Under the pieces are notes generated by a model, which made no database searches, was not told where the DNA came from, and saw nothing but the letters and a program-made list of their open reading frames with translations. Below are positions 22,807 through 34,106 of a stretch of DNA of 64,000 nucleotides, in pieces. The number at the start of each line of letters is the position of its first letter. The stretch's first letter is position 1. Source of the stretch: Teratosphaeria epicoccoides (lineage: Eukaryota; Ascomycota; Dothideomycetes; Mycosphaerellales; Teratosphaeriaceae); the NCBI GenBank assembly GCA_021401465.1, contig JADDMT010000091.1, positions 1-64,000 on the forward strand. Direction: 5' to 3'. Position numbers and translations under genes: made by a program.

Positions 22807-23196
22807 TGATATAGATGTATATGCTATATGATATGAAAATATCTCGTAGTGTAACAGAGTAATCTAACCTTTTAGTAGGTACAAGATAGCGCTACTTTCT
22901 GCTTATTACAGAGGTAGCGCTAGAGGTACTTATAACCCCTAACGCCCCTTAATTAGGGAAAGCATGTCTAAGCCTAACCCTACAGGGGTACTATAGGGTC
23001 AGGAAGCCCCTATAGGAGTACTGTAGGGTTAGCGACGTAGAAGCATCCTACGTCAAGCATTGATCCTACTTAGACAACATACAAGCTAACGTATGTACAA
23101 AGGACCCCCTTGCTATGTGTAGCAGGGTCACTACATACTAAGGGCAGGCATTAGAACCTATGCGGCTCTAATAGCCCCCTAGTATTAACCGTATCA
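22807..23196 (-). repeat. 3' LTR of outer A
   Basis: A 390-bp unit reading TGATATAGATG...GTATTAACCGTATCA on the plus strand. It includes the extra ~30-bp duplication (GGGTCAGGAAGCCCC region) shared only with 38,834-39,223. Confidence 0.92.
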
Positions 23197-23834
23197 CTGC
23201 CCCTCCTCCTATGAGGATGTCCCTAGCCTTACTAAGTAATGCATGTAGAGCGTATAGGGTACGAGATATAGCACACTTACACTACGTAATAGTAAATAGG
23301 TAGATAGCCTACATAACATGTGTCATGTACATACCTTAATGTATTCGTAGCAAATACAGGACAGAGGTTACTTACTTAGGCGGGTTTATAATCTGTTACA
23401 TGTTAGGCGGCTTTGTAACACCTTTGCTTTATATGCAGATCAAGATATCAGGAAACTACAAGTATGTACCTTAGTTAATCTTTGAAATTATAGGGTAAGC
23501 ATACGCGCTAGCTTCGCCAAGTAGCTTAGCTGTCCCTATTTAGTCATAACTGTGAAGAAACGTGTTATAGAACCTTAGGGCTAGTAGGAATGTATGCGGG
23601 CGCTCTGCGTATACCGCTCGAAACGGCAGGAGCGCGCTCCTAGCGTAGGTCTCGTCACATTTTCATGCTAGTAGGCTAGCACGAGTATAGTTAGTACATA
23701 TGCGTAACAGCCGCATTATCCGTTCTTACATCATTTAGTCCCCATGTAAGTTAACTAAAGGTTAGTACTCTACGCATGTAGTTTGAGTTACTAGCTTAAC
23801 AGTTGCGGTAGGTAACAGGGGAGCTACTAGAGAG

Positions 23835-23842
23835 TATAAAAA
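23835..23842 (+). promoter_or_regulatory. TATA box upstream of the antisense gene, outer A
   Basis: TATAAAAA lies 174 bp before the candidate ATG of the plus-strand accessory gene. It is conserved at the matching place in the inner copy (26,928-26,935) although surrounding sequence has diverged by RIP. Confidence 0.6.
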
Positions 23843-24008
23843 CCTCGTCGCTTTCCTAAACTTCCTGTTCTAAAACACTAACATTAACTCCGCTTCTACT
23901 TTGCTTAGCCTGCGCTTTGCCGTGTCTACTTGTCTAACCTAGAGCTTCTTCTTCTTTAATCAGTTAATCAAGATTAATTAACTACTCATCTTAGCAATAA
24001 TAGCTTGT

Positions 24009-25498
24009 ATGCTACAGACTAAGTTCGACGCTACTTACTCTGCCTGCAATTGTCGCTTATGTCGACAATGCCTTGACAACCTTAGCAGCTAGGCTACACA
24101 TATCTCTCCTCCGCGTGTTAGTAAGGCGTCCCCTACCCGCGAGGTATGCGTGACCTATACTAACTAAAGCATAGCCGAGATTTACATCAGCGGATTTAAT
24201 GAGAGTAGTGTCTACTACAACTATGTTAATTGTAATAGCAAGCATCAAAAATGCTAAGACCTCCCTAAAGAGGTATATAGCAAGTACAACTAGCTCTGCC
24301 ATAACATTAATGACTTCTAGGGTACGCGCGACAAGGGGATTACTAAAGGCACTCTAACTATAAACAGGCTACAGGCTAAGTACTACGAGGTACTCGCCTA
24401 CCTGCTTAGCGCCCTCTCGTGCTTTACTGTAACTATAAACCGCTTACATAGCAGCGTTTGCTTCGACTCTCTACTAACAGGCAAAAAGGTTTACCTAGGT
24501 CTAATTGCAGACTTAGTCTAGAAGATCTTGAAGGTACTAACTGTTAGGGTCGAGACCTTTGCTATAGTATGCATATAGTGCGGATGCCCTCTAAGAATGA
24601 ATGCTAATCTCCGCTAGGCTAACGTTAGCGTCGAGAATTATCTGACTAGCCGCTAGTGTTAGCAACTCGGGGCCCTTGCCTCTATCGACGATAACTTTAA
24701 GACGCGGATAATCCGCAAGAAGGTTATCAAGCAATTCACTGTTCCTGCCGCTAAGGCTACGCCCTAGCGCTGTACTACGAGGCAGCCTGCCTCTAAGCTA
24801 GTCTAGAGGACCTAGCCATAAGTCACTTACTTAAATCCTGTCGCATGCGTATAGCTAACACATTGTAGCGCCGCTACCTATGCCGCCTCTACGCTATATC
24901 TAAGAAGAAGAAGAAGGCTAGGGCTGAAATTAAGGTTAGCGACAAGGAAGCTAAACCTTCCCTACTCGCGATCTGCATAGCGTCCGCTAAGATGCTAAGG
25001 CATAAGCCTCTAAGCTAGATCTTTGAGGATGAGGAGGATAACGACATTCAGGATACTTTCGATCCTGACGTAATCCCTGCACGCTGTAGTAGTACCGTAC
25101 TAGTTACGCCTAAGGAGGACACTAAGTTTAATGATATTATTAACACTTGTGTCAAGAAGCGCAAGATGATCTCGAGGGCTAAGCGTAATAGCCGCAAGCG
25201 CGCCCGAGTCTCTTCGCCTTCTAATGCTAAGGATAAGGAGCAGGTAGTTGTCGCAACTAGGCGCGGTAAGGCTGTCGCTAGCTCTTTAGCTACTACAGGC
25301 TCTAAAGACGAGCTCCCTCGTGACCTACTAAAGAAGAAGATGCTAGCCTCTCTTCATGGCATTGCTACCCCCGTTACTCCTAGTCGCCTCAGGGTGTTTA
25401 GTAGACCCCGTGTAGGTAGGTAGTCCTTAGCGGACCGTAACAAGAAAGACTCTTCTGCTTCAGGTTTAGTCAGGAAGCCCTTAACTAGTAGTTGCTAA
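24009..25498 (+). pseudogene. Antisense accessory gene of chromovirus A (outer copy), RIP-damaged
   Basis: Plus-strand frame opposite to gag-pol, lying between the chromodomain end of pol and the 3' LTR. It matches the inner-copy gene at 27,100-28,587 codon for codon over most of its length, with many synonymous or C/T differences. Features: a start MLQTKFDA, a Cys pair (CRQC), a probable short intron at the GAG/GTATGC donor with a TACTAAC branch site, a central helical region (MNRLQ-like, QAKYYEVLAYLLSALS), and a Lys/Arg-rich C-terminal part (KKRKMISRAKRNSRKRARV) that looks like a nuclear-localisation or nucleic-acid-binding patch. Most breaks are TAG. The final TAA is at 25,496-25,498. The product is not recognised; a gag-pol role is excluded by strand and sequence. 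Confidence 0.6.
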
Positions 25499-25639
25499 GT
25501 ATTAGCTACAAAGCTAATCTAAGCATGTCTCTTGTTCTCCTTAGGTTTATTCTAGGCGTGCCTCTAGGCATTAATGATGTATAAGTAGGGCGTTTGTTTC
25601 TTGTTGTCACTTCGTGCATTATGTGCTATATACACATGT

Positions 25640-25932
25640 TAAGAACTCTGCTCCGAAACTCTTATCTTCCTACGAATTAACCTTCTTAAGCCCTGCTTAC
25701 GCCTCCTCTGCTCTTCAAACTCATGAATAGCTTCTAGAGCGTTCTTGTAGTTCTTAGCCGGAACCTATTATATGTACTTAGGTAGGTATCCTTTCTACTT
25801 TACTAGATAGTACGTTATGCCTTTACGCTACATACTGTCCTTAATACCCTTGACTTCCTACTCTTCGTTCTCTTCTGCTACTAGCATTAGGTCCGTAGGC
25901 TCTTTACCCTCGCGCTATACCTATACCTATAG
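25640..25932 (-). pseudogene. C-terminal end of outer-A pol with chromodomain, up to the nested insertion
   Basis: Minus-strand reading gives a chromodomain-like YxVKxKGY (around 25,796-25,812) followed by EAIHEFEEQRR-like charged sequence, matching the inner copy at 28,760-29,010. It is separated from the rest of outer-A pol (34,107 onward) by the inner A insertion, with TSD TATAG at 25,928-25,932. The chromodomain of such elements binds modified histone tails and targets integration. Confidence 0.7.
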
Positions 25933-26292
25933 TGATATAGATGTATATGCTATATGATATGAAAATATCTCGCAGTGTGACAGAGTAATCCGACCTTTTA
26001 GTAGGTACAAGACAGCGCTGCTTTCTGCTTATCGCAGAGGTAGCGGTAAGGGTGCTTATAACCCCTGACGCTCCTTAATTAGGGAAAGCATGTCCGAGCC
26101 TAACCCCGCAGGGGTACTGTAGGGTCAGCGACGTAGGGGCGTCCTACGTCGACAACTAATCCTACTCGGATGACATGCAAGCTAACGTATGTACGAAGGA
26201 CTCCCTTGCTATATGTAGCAGGGTTACTGCATGCTAAGGGCGGCTATTAGAACCTATGCGGTTCTAATGGCCCCCTAGTATTAACCGTATCA
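25933..26292 (-). repeat. 3' LTR of inner A
   Basis: A 360-bp TG...CA unit without the 30-bp duplication found in the outer LTRs; pairs with 33,742-34,101. Confidence 0.92.
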
Positions 26293-26927
26293 CTGCCCCT
26301 CCTCCTATGAGGATGTCCCTAGCCTTACTAAGTAATGCACGCAGAACATATAGGGTACAGGATGTAGCACGCTTACACTACGCAAGGGTGAATAGGTAGA
26401 TAGCCTACGTAACATGTGTCATGCGTACACCTTAACACCTTCGTAGCGAGTACAGGGCAGAGGCTGCTAACTCGGGCAGGTTTTAATCCGTTACATGTTA
26501 GGCGGCTTCATAACACCTTCGCTTTACATGCAGATCGAGATATCAGGAAACTACGAGTGCGTACTTCAGTTAATCCTTGAAATTATAGGGCGAGCATACG
26601 CGCTAGCCTTGCCAAGTAGCTTGGCCGTCCCTATTTAGTCGTGACTATGAAGAACGTGTCGTAGAACCTTAGGGTAGTAGGAAAGTACGCGGACGCTCTG
26701 CGCGCGCCGCTCGAAACAGCAGGAGCGCGCTCCTAGCGCGGGCCTCGCCACATTTCCATGCTAGTAGGCTAGCATGAGTACGGTTAGCGCACATGCGTAA
26801 CAGCCGCGTTATCCGTTATTGCATTATTCGGTCCCCTTGTAAGTTAACTAAAGGCAGGTACTCTGCGCATGTAGTTCGAGTTAGTAGCTTAACAGTTACG
26901 GTAGGCAACAGGGGGGCTATCAGAGGG

Positions 26928-26935
26928 TATAAAAA
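26928..26935 (+). promoter_or_regulatory. TATA box upstream of the antisense gene, inner A
   Basis: TATAAAAA followed by CCTCGTCGCTTCC, 172 bp before the ATG at 27,100. Position and sequence are conserved with outer A, consistent with a dedicated antisense promoter. Confidence 0.6.
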
Positions 26936-27099
26936 CCTCGTCGCTTCCTAAACTTTCCTGTTCTAAGATACTAATATTAACCTCCGCTCTAACTTCGCTT
27001 AGCTTGCGCCTCGCTATGTCTGCAGGTCTATACTAGAGCTCCTTCTTCTTCAATTAATCAATCAAGATCAATTAACCCGTCTTAGCTATAATAGCTTAT

Positions 27100-28587
27100 A
27101 TGCTGCAGACTAAGTTCGACGCTACTCGCTCTACCCGCGATCGTTACTTATGTCGACGATGCCTTGACAACCTTAGTAGCCAAGCTGCACACATCTCTCC
27201 TCCGCGTGTTAGTAAGGCGTCCCCTACCCGCGAGGTATGCGTGACTAGTACTAACTAAAGCGTAGCTAAGATCTGCGTCAGCAGGTTTAATAAGGGTAGT
27301 GTCTACTACAATTATGTTAACTATAATAGCAAGCATCAAAAATGCCAAGACCTCCCTGAAGAGGTATATGGCGAGTACAACTAGCTCTGCTGTAACATCG
27401 ATGACTTCTAGAGTACGCGCGACAAGGGGATTACTAAAGGTACTCCGACTATGAACAGGCTACAGGCTAAGTACCGCAAGGTACTTGCCTACCTGCTTGG
27501 CGCCCTCTCGTGCTTTACCGCAACTACTAACCGTTCTCATGGCAGTGTTCGCTTCGACTCTCTACTAACAGGCGAAAACGTTTGTCTAGGTCTAATCGCA
27601 GACTTAGTCTAGAAGATCTTGAAGGTGCTAACCGTTAGGGTTAAGACCTTCGCTATAGTACGCTTATAGTGCGGGTACTCTCCAAGTATAAATGCTGACT
27701 TTCTCCGCTAGGCTAACGTTAGCGTCGAGAAATATCCGACTAGCCGTTAGCGTTAGTAACTCGGGGCCCTTGCCTCTATTAACGATGACTTTAAGACACG
27801 GATAATCCGCAAGAAGGTCATCAAGCAATTCACCGCTCCCGCTACTAAGGCTATGCCCTAGCGCCATACCGAGAGACAGCCTGCCTCTAAGCCGGTCCTA
27901 AGGACTAAGCTGTAAGTTACTTACTCGAATCCTGTCGCGTGCGTATAGCTAACACATTGTAGCGCCGCCGCCTACGCCGCCTCGACGCTACTGTCTAAGA
28001 AGAAGAAGAGGGCCAGGGCCGAAATTAAGGTTAGCGACAAGGAAGCCGAGCCTTCCCTACTTGCGACCTGCACTACGTCTGTCAAGACGCTAAGGCACAA
28101 GCCTCTAGGCCAGATCTTTGAGGATAAGGAGGATGACGACGTCTAGGATACCTTCGGTCCTAACGTAATCCCTTCGCGCTATAGTGTCACCGCACTAGTT
28201 ACGCCTAAGGGAGACACTAAGTCCGATGATGTAGTCGACACTTGTGTCAAGAAGCGCAAGATGATCTCGAGGGCCGAGCGCAATAGCCGCAAGCGCACTT
28301 AAGTCTCTTCGCCTTCTAATGCTAAGGATGAGGTAGTTGTCGCGACTAGGCGCGGTAAGGGTGTCGCTAGTTCTCTAGCTACTATAGGCTCTAAAGACGA
28401 GCTCCCTCGCAACCTACTAAAGAAGAAGATGCTAGCCTCTCTTCGTGGCGTTACTACCCCCGTTACTTATAGTCACTTCGGGGTGTTTGGTAGACCCTGT
28501 GTAGGTAGGTAGTCCCTAGCGGACTATAACAAGAAAGACTCTCCTGCTTCGGGTTTAGTTAGGAAGCCCCTAACTAGTAGTCGCTAA
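27100..28587 (+). pseudogene. Antisense accessory gene of chromovirus A (inner copy), RIP-damaged
   Basis: About 1.49 kb on the plus strand, opposite to gag-pol. It starts MLQTKFDATRSTRDRYLCRR and continues with a Cys pair (CRRC). A probable intron follows ASPTRE: donor GTATGC, branch TACTAAC, acceptor CTAAG. Then come ICVSRF, SKHQKCQDLPEE and CCNIDDF, giving a Cys-rich N-terminal third. The middle is helical (MNRLQAKYRKVLAYLLGALS). The C-terminal third has two basic clusters (SKKKKRARAEIK; KKRKMISRAERNSRKR) with acidic patches between. In-frame breaks are almost only TAG. It lies between the chromodomain of pol and the 3' LTR, with its own TATA box. A nucleic-acid-binding or regulatory accessory protein is possible (inference). 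It differs from gag, pol and env. Confidence 0.65.
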
Positions 28588-28739
28588 GCATTAGCTACGA
28601 AGCTAATCCGAGCATGTCTCTTGTTCTTCTTGGGTTTATTCTAGGTGTGCCTTTAGGCATCAATGATGTATGAGTAGGGCGTTTGCTTCTCGTTGTCACT
28701 TTGCGCGTCATGCGCTATATACATGTGTTAAGAATCCTG

Positions 28740-31700
28740 CTCTAGAACCCTTATCTTCCTACGAATCGACCTTCTTAAGCCCTGCTTATGCCTCCTCCGC
28801 TCTTCGAATTCACGAATAGCTTCTAGAGCGTTCTTGTAGTCTTTAGCTAGAACCTATTATGTGTACTTAGGTAGGTATCCTTTCTACTTTACTAGATAGT
28901 ACGTTGCGCCCTTACGCCGCATACTGTCCTTAATACCCTCGACTTCCTACTCTTCGTTCTCTTCTGCTACTAGCATTAGGTCCGCGGGCTCTTCGCCCTT
29001 ACGCTATACCTATAGTTCGAGTAGAGATACGTAGAAGACGTCATGTACACGATACGACGATAGTAACGATAGCTAGTATGCCTGCGAGCCTATTGCGTCG
29101 CGTATCCGGAAGGGTCCGACGAACCTTAGCGTTATCTTCTTGCTTAGAAGTTTTAGCTTGAGATTCTTCGTTAATAGTAACACCTTTGTACTAACTGCGT
29201 ACTACATCGGTTTAGCATAGGCGTTATTATGTTTAATCTAGGATTCTGAGGCCTTTTTCTAGTGTTCTATTAGCACTAAATGTACCTCGCGCATACGCCG
29301 CGCTAATTCCGCGGCAGCTAGCACCCTCTCCTCAGAAGACTTGTCCTAAGGCAGTTCTAGGTGTATTTCCGGATTAAAGCCATAAAGAATCTAAAATGGC
29401 AACATGCGCATAGTAGCATGTACACTGTTATTAACTGCAAATTCCGCTATAGGAATTGCGTTAGCCTAGGCATCCTAGTTCTTAGCGTAGTAGCACTAAA
29501 GGTACTACTTAAGAGTCTAGTTCATACGTTCAGTCTAACTATTAGTCTGTAGATAGAATGCTATACTTAGGCGGTACTTAACACGCGCCTTAAACACAAA
29601 TTCTTGCTAGTATTCACTAGTAAAGACAGAACCTCGATCCGATAGGATACTTTAGGGGACACTAAAGCGCCGTATAACTTCGTCACAAAGTAGCCGCGCA
29701 AGCTTGCCGCTTATACACCTTTTCGTACATAGGATGAAGACATTTATCTTCGAGTATTAGGCGACTACTACAAGGACAGCATTAACCATATTGCCTTTCT
29801 ACTTTGCTAGCAGCAAATCGGTAATAAAATCCATAGTTAAGTCTTGCCATAGTCTCTCTAGTAGTAGGAGCGCCTAAGCATCGCCATAGGGGCGATAGCG
29901 CCGAGATTTGCTGATCTGGCACGTCTAGCAGGATTTGACATAGTCAGAGACATCCTGTTCTAGCGTAGGCTACTAGTATTTGCGTCCGAGAAGTGCGTTT
30001 GTCTTCTCTACGCCAAAATGGCCCGCAAGTTTATCGTCATGATGAATATAGAGGAGCTACGAACAGAGTGCGTAGTTAGCAGGTACGTAGAGCCTATTGT
30101 CAAAGTACTATAAGTCGCCTGACTTAGTCTAGTACTTCGGACCGCCTGCAGTGTCCTAGAGGGCTACACCCTTATTAATTAACTCCGGTTCTCGCTCTTA
30201 TAATCGCTGAATAAGTCTCGAGACTTCTTTAAAGGGTTCTTTAGACATCGCATGCTTACTACATGTAAGCTAGTTGACTACTACACGGATTAAGCTAGAC
30301 ATAGTCGCTATAGCTGCCAGATAGGGGGGTTCGTTACTAGCGGAGGCCATGAGGCCCCATTAGACCCGCAGTCGACCTACAAGAGGAGCTAACGACAGAT
30401 CGCCGCCCTAAACTACAAGCTTCGTTTACAGCGTAGGGAGAAGCTGTTAGTTACCCTCTTCCCTAGTGTCGTAGTCTGGTCGTCGCGAAGGACTATTAGC
30501 CGGATTCGTCTTTCTAGAACAATGCTAGATAACGAAGTCAAAGCTAGCGAGGAAAGTCGCCTACCTTGCTTGCCGACTACTTAGCTGCTTCACGCCCATG
30601 AAGCCGCGAAGGTTGTTATAGTTAGTAAGTACCTTAATAGGGTACGCTGCGCCTTCGAGGTAGTGTCAGTACTCCTTGAAGCTGTTAACAATAGCCAAAA
30701 GTTCTTAGTCATAAGTCTCATAGTTAAGCTTAGCGCCCTACATCTTCCGCGACTAGAAGGCAATCAGGTACTATCGCGTACTGCCTTTGTGCGACTAGAG
30801 CTGCGATATAATTACGGCTATTGCGAATTTTGAAGCATTAGTCTCTATCCGGATCTTCGTAGTAGGGTCAAAGTGCCGAAGTATAGGCGTAGTTTAAAAA
30901 GCTGCTTTAAGTTTAGAGAAGGCCTTGCTCTAAGCCTCCTCCTAAGGCACTTTCCCTGGCTTTTTTCCTCGAACCGCGCCCTTTGCGAGGGCCGTGAGGG
31001 GAGCCACGATCTTCGAGTAAGATCGTATGAATCTGCGATAGAAGTTAGTGAATCCTAGGAACACCTGCACTTCTTAGAGGGTAGTCGGCTACAGCTACTC
31101 CGTGATTACAGACACCCTTCGGTCATCTATGATGACTCCTTCCGTAGAGACGATGTATCCGAGAAACTTAATCCTATCTGTCAGGAATAAGCACTTCTTT
31201 AGGTTCGCGTATAGAGCGAACTTGTAGAGCCGTTCGAGCACTATACTTAGATGCCAAATATGCTCCTCCTTCGAGTCGGAATAGACTAGTATATCGTCTA
31301 AATATACTACGTAGTAGGTGTTAACGAGGTCGGCTAGGGCCTAGTTAATATACGCTTAGAACGTTGCTAGTACGTTAGTCAAGCTAAACAGCATTACTAT
31401 ATACTTAAAGTGTCCGTACTACATTCGGAATGTAGTCTTCTACTTGTCGCCCTTTCAGATCGGTATCTAGTAGTAGGCGTCCTTTAAGTCGATAGACAAG
31501 AAGATGGCAGCGCGACTAAGGCGGTCAAGCGTCTCGCTAATAAGTAGTAGGGGGCAGCGGTTCTTCTAGGTTACCGCGTTAAGGCCCCTATAGTTAACGT
31601 ATAGGCGGAGCATGTTGTCCTTCTTCAGGACGAACATAACTAGCGCTCTAGCCTCGCTGTCGCTTCGTCGGATCCACGCGTTCCTTTGCGCCTTGTAGAG

Positions 31701-33720
31701 ATAGTCTCGAAGTGTTTCGAGCTACGATTCCGACATAGGGTACAGAGGTCGATGCGGAGGGTTATAGCCCTCCTTAAGGTTAATCGCATGTTCCGCGTCT
31801 AGGGCCCGGGCATAGGCCGCAGCCTCTGCGTCGAAAATATCGGCGTATTCCTCTAACTTAGGTAGAAGGGTAACGTCCTCCTTAACGTTCTGTATGTAGA
31901 CCGCATAAACGCATTAGACCTTCTTCATGTCCCTGTAGAAGCTGCGTGCGTCATGCATCTGCACCGCAGGAACTTCGCCTATAGAGCTATAGAACTAGTT
32001 GTTAGTAGCTCTATTAACAACGACTCCCTGCTTGTAGCGCTAAGGGCGGCCGAGTAGGAGCTCCTTATTAGGAACGTCTTTGGCGTAGAAGACTTCGTTA
32101 GTCTCGCGCACTTCTCCTGAGGAGTCCGCGAGTTAGAGGCGCACGTTGTACGCGCCTCGAGCCGCTACGCCTTCGCCCTAAAAGGACTTCATGGTAGGCA
32201 GCAGGGCTCCTAGGATTGGCTTTAAACCGAGCCGTACGATTACCCTCTAGGGTATCACGTTAACCTCCGCAAGGTCATCTAACATATAGTCTACTAGCTC
32301 GAGCGAGCCGTTAACTCGGACCGCACTAGATAGGCGCTAGGCAGGCCACGAGTCTACACTATTAATAACAGACAGCTTAGATACCCGCGGTAGCTATTCG
32401 GTTGTCTTAGGCTTGTCCTTCTTTCGCCTCCCCTCTAGGGAGGTTTCGGACACCTTGCTTACCTTCTTCCTATTACTTCGTTTAGGACAGCGAGCCGCCT
32501 AGTAGTCCCTCGCTCTACAGATGTAGCAGCTACTCGGAGGCTTCTCGCTACTGTCTTTTGGCTCGGAGGGCTTGCTCCTCCAGAATGAACTACCGCGTTA
32601 GACGTGGCCTCTAGGGCGCTTGTAATAGCGGCCCTTCGGTAGGTCCTTAGGGCTTAGACGCTTATTGTCCTTACCGCCCGATTTTCCATTTCGCTTCAAG
32701 GTAATTTCCATACGTGTCGCAAGGGACACGAGGTCTTGCCAAGTTGTCAGAAGTTCATGAAAAGTCATGATTATGTTCCAAAGATTGTCATTAAGTTTAA
32801 CAAGCAAGTGCCGTACGCGTTACGTCTTAGTATAGGGTAGCATCTGTCCCTTAAGCGTGGCGAGATAGGTTGCGAAGCTAGAGGTTGTTTGTCCCTTCCC
32901 CTACTTAGCCTTCTCGTACTTAACAGACACGGTAAGGGCGCGATTCCCTAGATCCTTGATCTAGTCGACACAGAACTAGCGAAAGTCCGCCTATGTATAC
33001 GTTCTGTCATAGACCCGCATAAGGTCATACCGCTCATGCTAATTGTTACGAGGTTCCTTATCCTCTTCGAGCTACATCATACTAAAGGCGACTCGTTCGC
33101 CCTCCATGGAATATCCGCGTAGGTTAAGCACAAAAACTGCCTTATACGCCTGCAAGAAAGTTCGCGCCTCCTTCAAGGTGTCTCCCTTAAACGGCTTTAG
33201 GTTGCGTGCGTTACAACTACCTCCTAGTTAGCCTACTATGGCCCCGAATTCAGGCACTAGGTTCGCGGGTACACGCGGAGAGTCTGCGCCTCCTAGTAAG
33301 TTGTCTTTGCGGGTCCCTAGCGTGAAATCTCGCTAGATTTCTTCGTCCGCTAGTTCGTTAGTACCGCTCATGGCGACGTCTTCGTCGTCCTCGCCGTTGT
33401 CGCTACTAGGAGTGGTGCGGCTCTAGCTCTAGTTCGCAAGGCGGTTCGCGACCTAATCGACAATCATGGCTACGAGGGCCAGGTCGATAGTCGGGGTTAC
33501 TTGCGGTCCCTATGCAGGGGGTCTATTGCCTAGTCCGCCGCGTAATTAGCCTCTAGCGGACTTGTCGCTCGATATAGTGTCACTCGTAGCGGGTACTCCT
33601 GCGGGCTAGTTACTCAGGCTAGCTTCGCCGTCGCGGGCGCTCGGGATAGCGCTCGCTGCGCGTTAGTTGCGAGTTCGTAGTGCTTAAGACATATCGTAGT
33701 ATTCTCTGCTAGACTGTAAA
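28740..33720 (-). pseudogene. gag-pol of inner chromovirus A, RIP-damaged
   Basis: Read on the minus strand from right to left. Gag ends with a zinc knuckle CYICRARD...AARC at 32,528-32,487, where the His is now Tyr and Gln is TAG. A protease/linker region follows, then reverse transcriptase (LVMFVLKKDNMLRLYVNYRG; catalytic YLDD intact at 31,304-31,293), RNase H, integrase, and a chromodomain (YYLVK, then KGYLPKYT, near 28,901-28,875). This order (RT, RNase H, integrase, chromodomain) defines Ty3/Gypsy chromoviruses. The enzymes copy the RNA into DNA and insert it. Dozens of in-frame TAG codons make it non-functional; the changes fit CpA-directed C-to-T mutation on both strands. Confidence 0.9.
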
Positions 33721-33741
33721 GCAGGGGGGAGAAAGCAGAAC

Positions 33742-34101
33742 TAATATAGATGTATATGCTATATGATATGAAAATATCTCGTAGTGTGACAGAGTAATCC
33801 GACCTTTTAGTAGGTATAAGATAGCGCTGCTTTCTGCTTATCGCAGAGGTAGCGCTAAGGGTGCTTATAACCCCCGACGCTCCTTAATTAGGGAAAGCAT
33901 GTCCGAGCCTAACCCCGTAGGGGTACCGTAGGGTTAGCGACGTAGGGGCGTCCTACGTCGACAACTGATCCTACTTAGACGACATACGAGCTAACGTATG
34001 TACGAAGGACCCCCTTGCCATATGTAGCAGGGTCACTGCATGCCAAGGGCGGCTATTAGAACCCATGCGGTTCTAATGGCCCCCTAGTATTAACCGTATC
34101 A
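33742..34101 (-). repeat. 5' LTR of inner A
   Basis: A 360-bp unit. The outermost TG (plus strand) has become TA by RIP (TAATATAGATG). It is followed by TSD TATAG. Confidence 0.92.
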
Positions 34102-34106
34102 TATAG

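Larger units (their letters stand above)
25933..34101 (-). mobile_element. Chromovirus A, inner copy, nested in the outer copy
   Basis: 360-bp LTRs at 25,933-26,292 and 33,742-34,101 are flanked by TSD TATAG (25,928-25,932 and 34,102-34,106). The element is 8,169 bp, same orientation as its host copy, and inserted near the pol/accessory-gene junction of outer A. Uninterrupted, it is the reference for the family layout. A purine tract on the minus strand (GGAGGAGGGG, plus positions 26,296-26,306) adjoins the left LTR, confirming that this is the 3' LTR. Frames are broken by TAG. Confidence 0.93.

Noticed and set aside
24009..28587. An env-like gene in chromovirus A
   Set aside because: The frame is on the strand opposite to gag-pol and has no signal peptide or transmembrane segment; env would be on the gag-pol strand.
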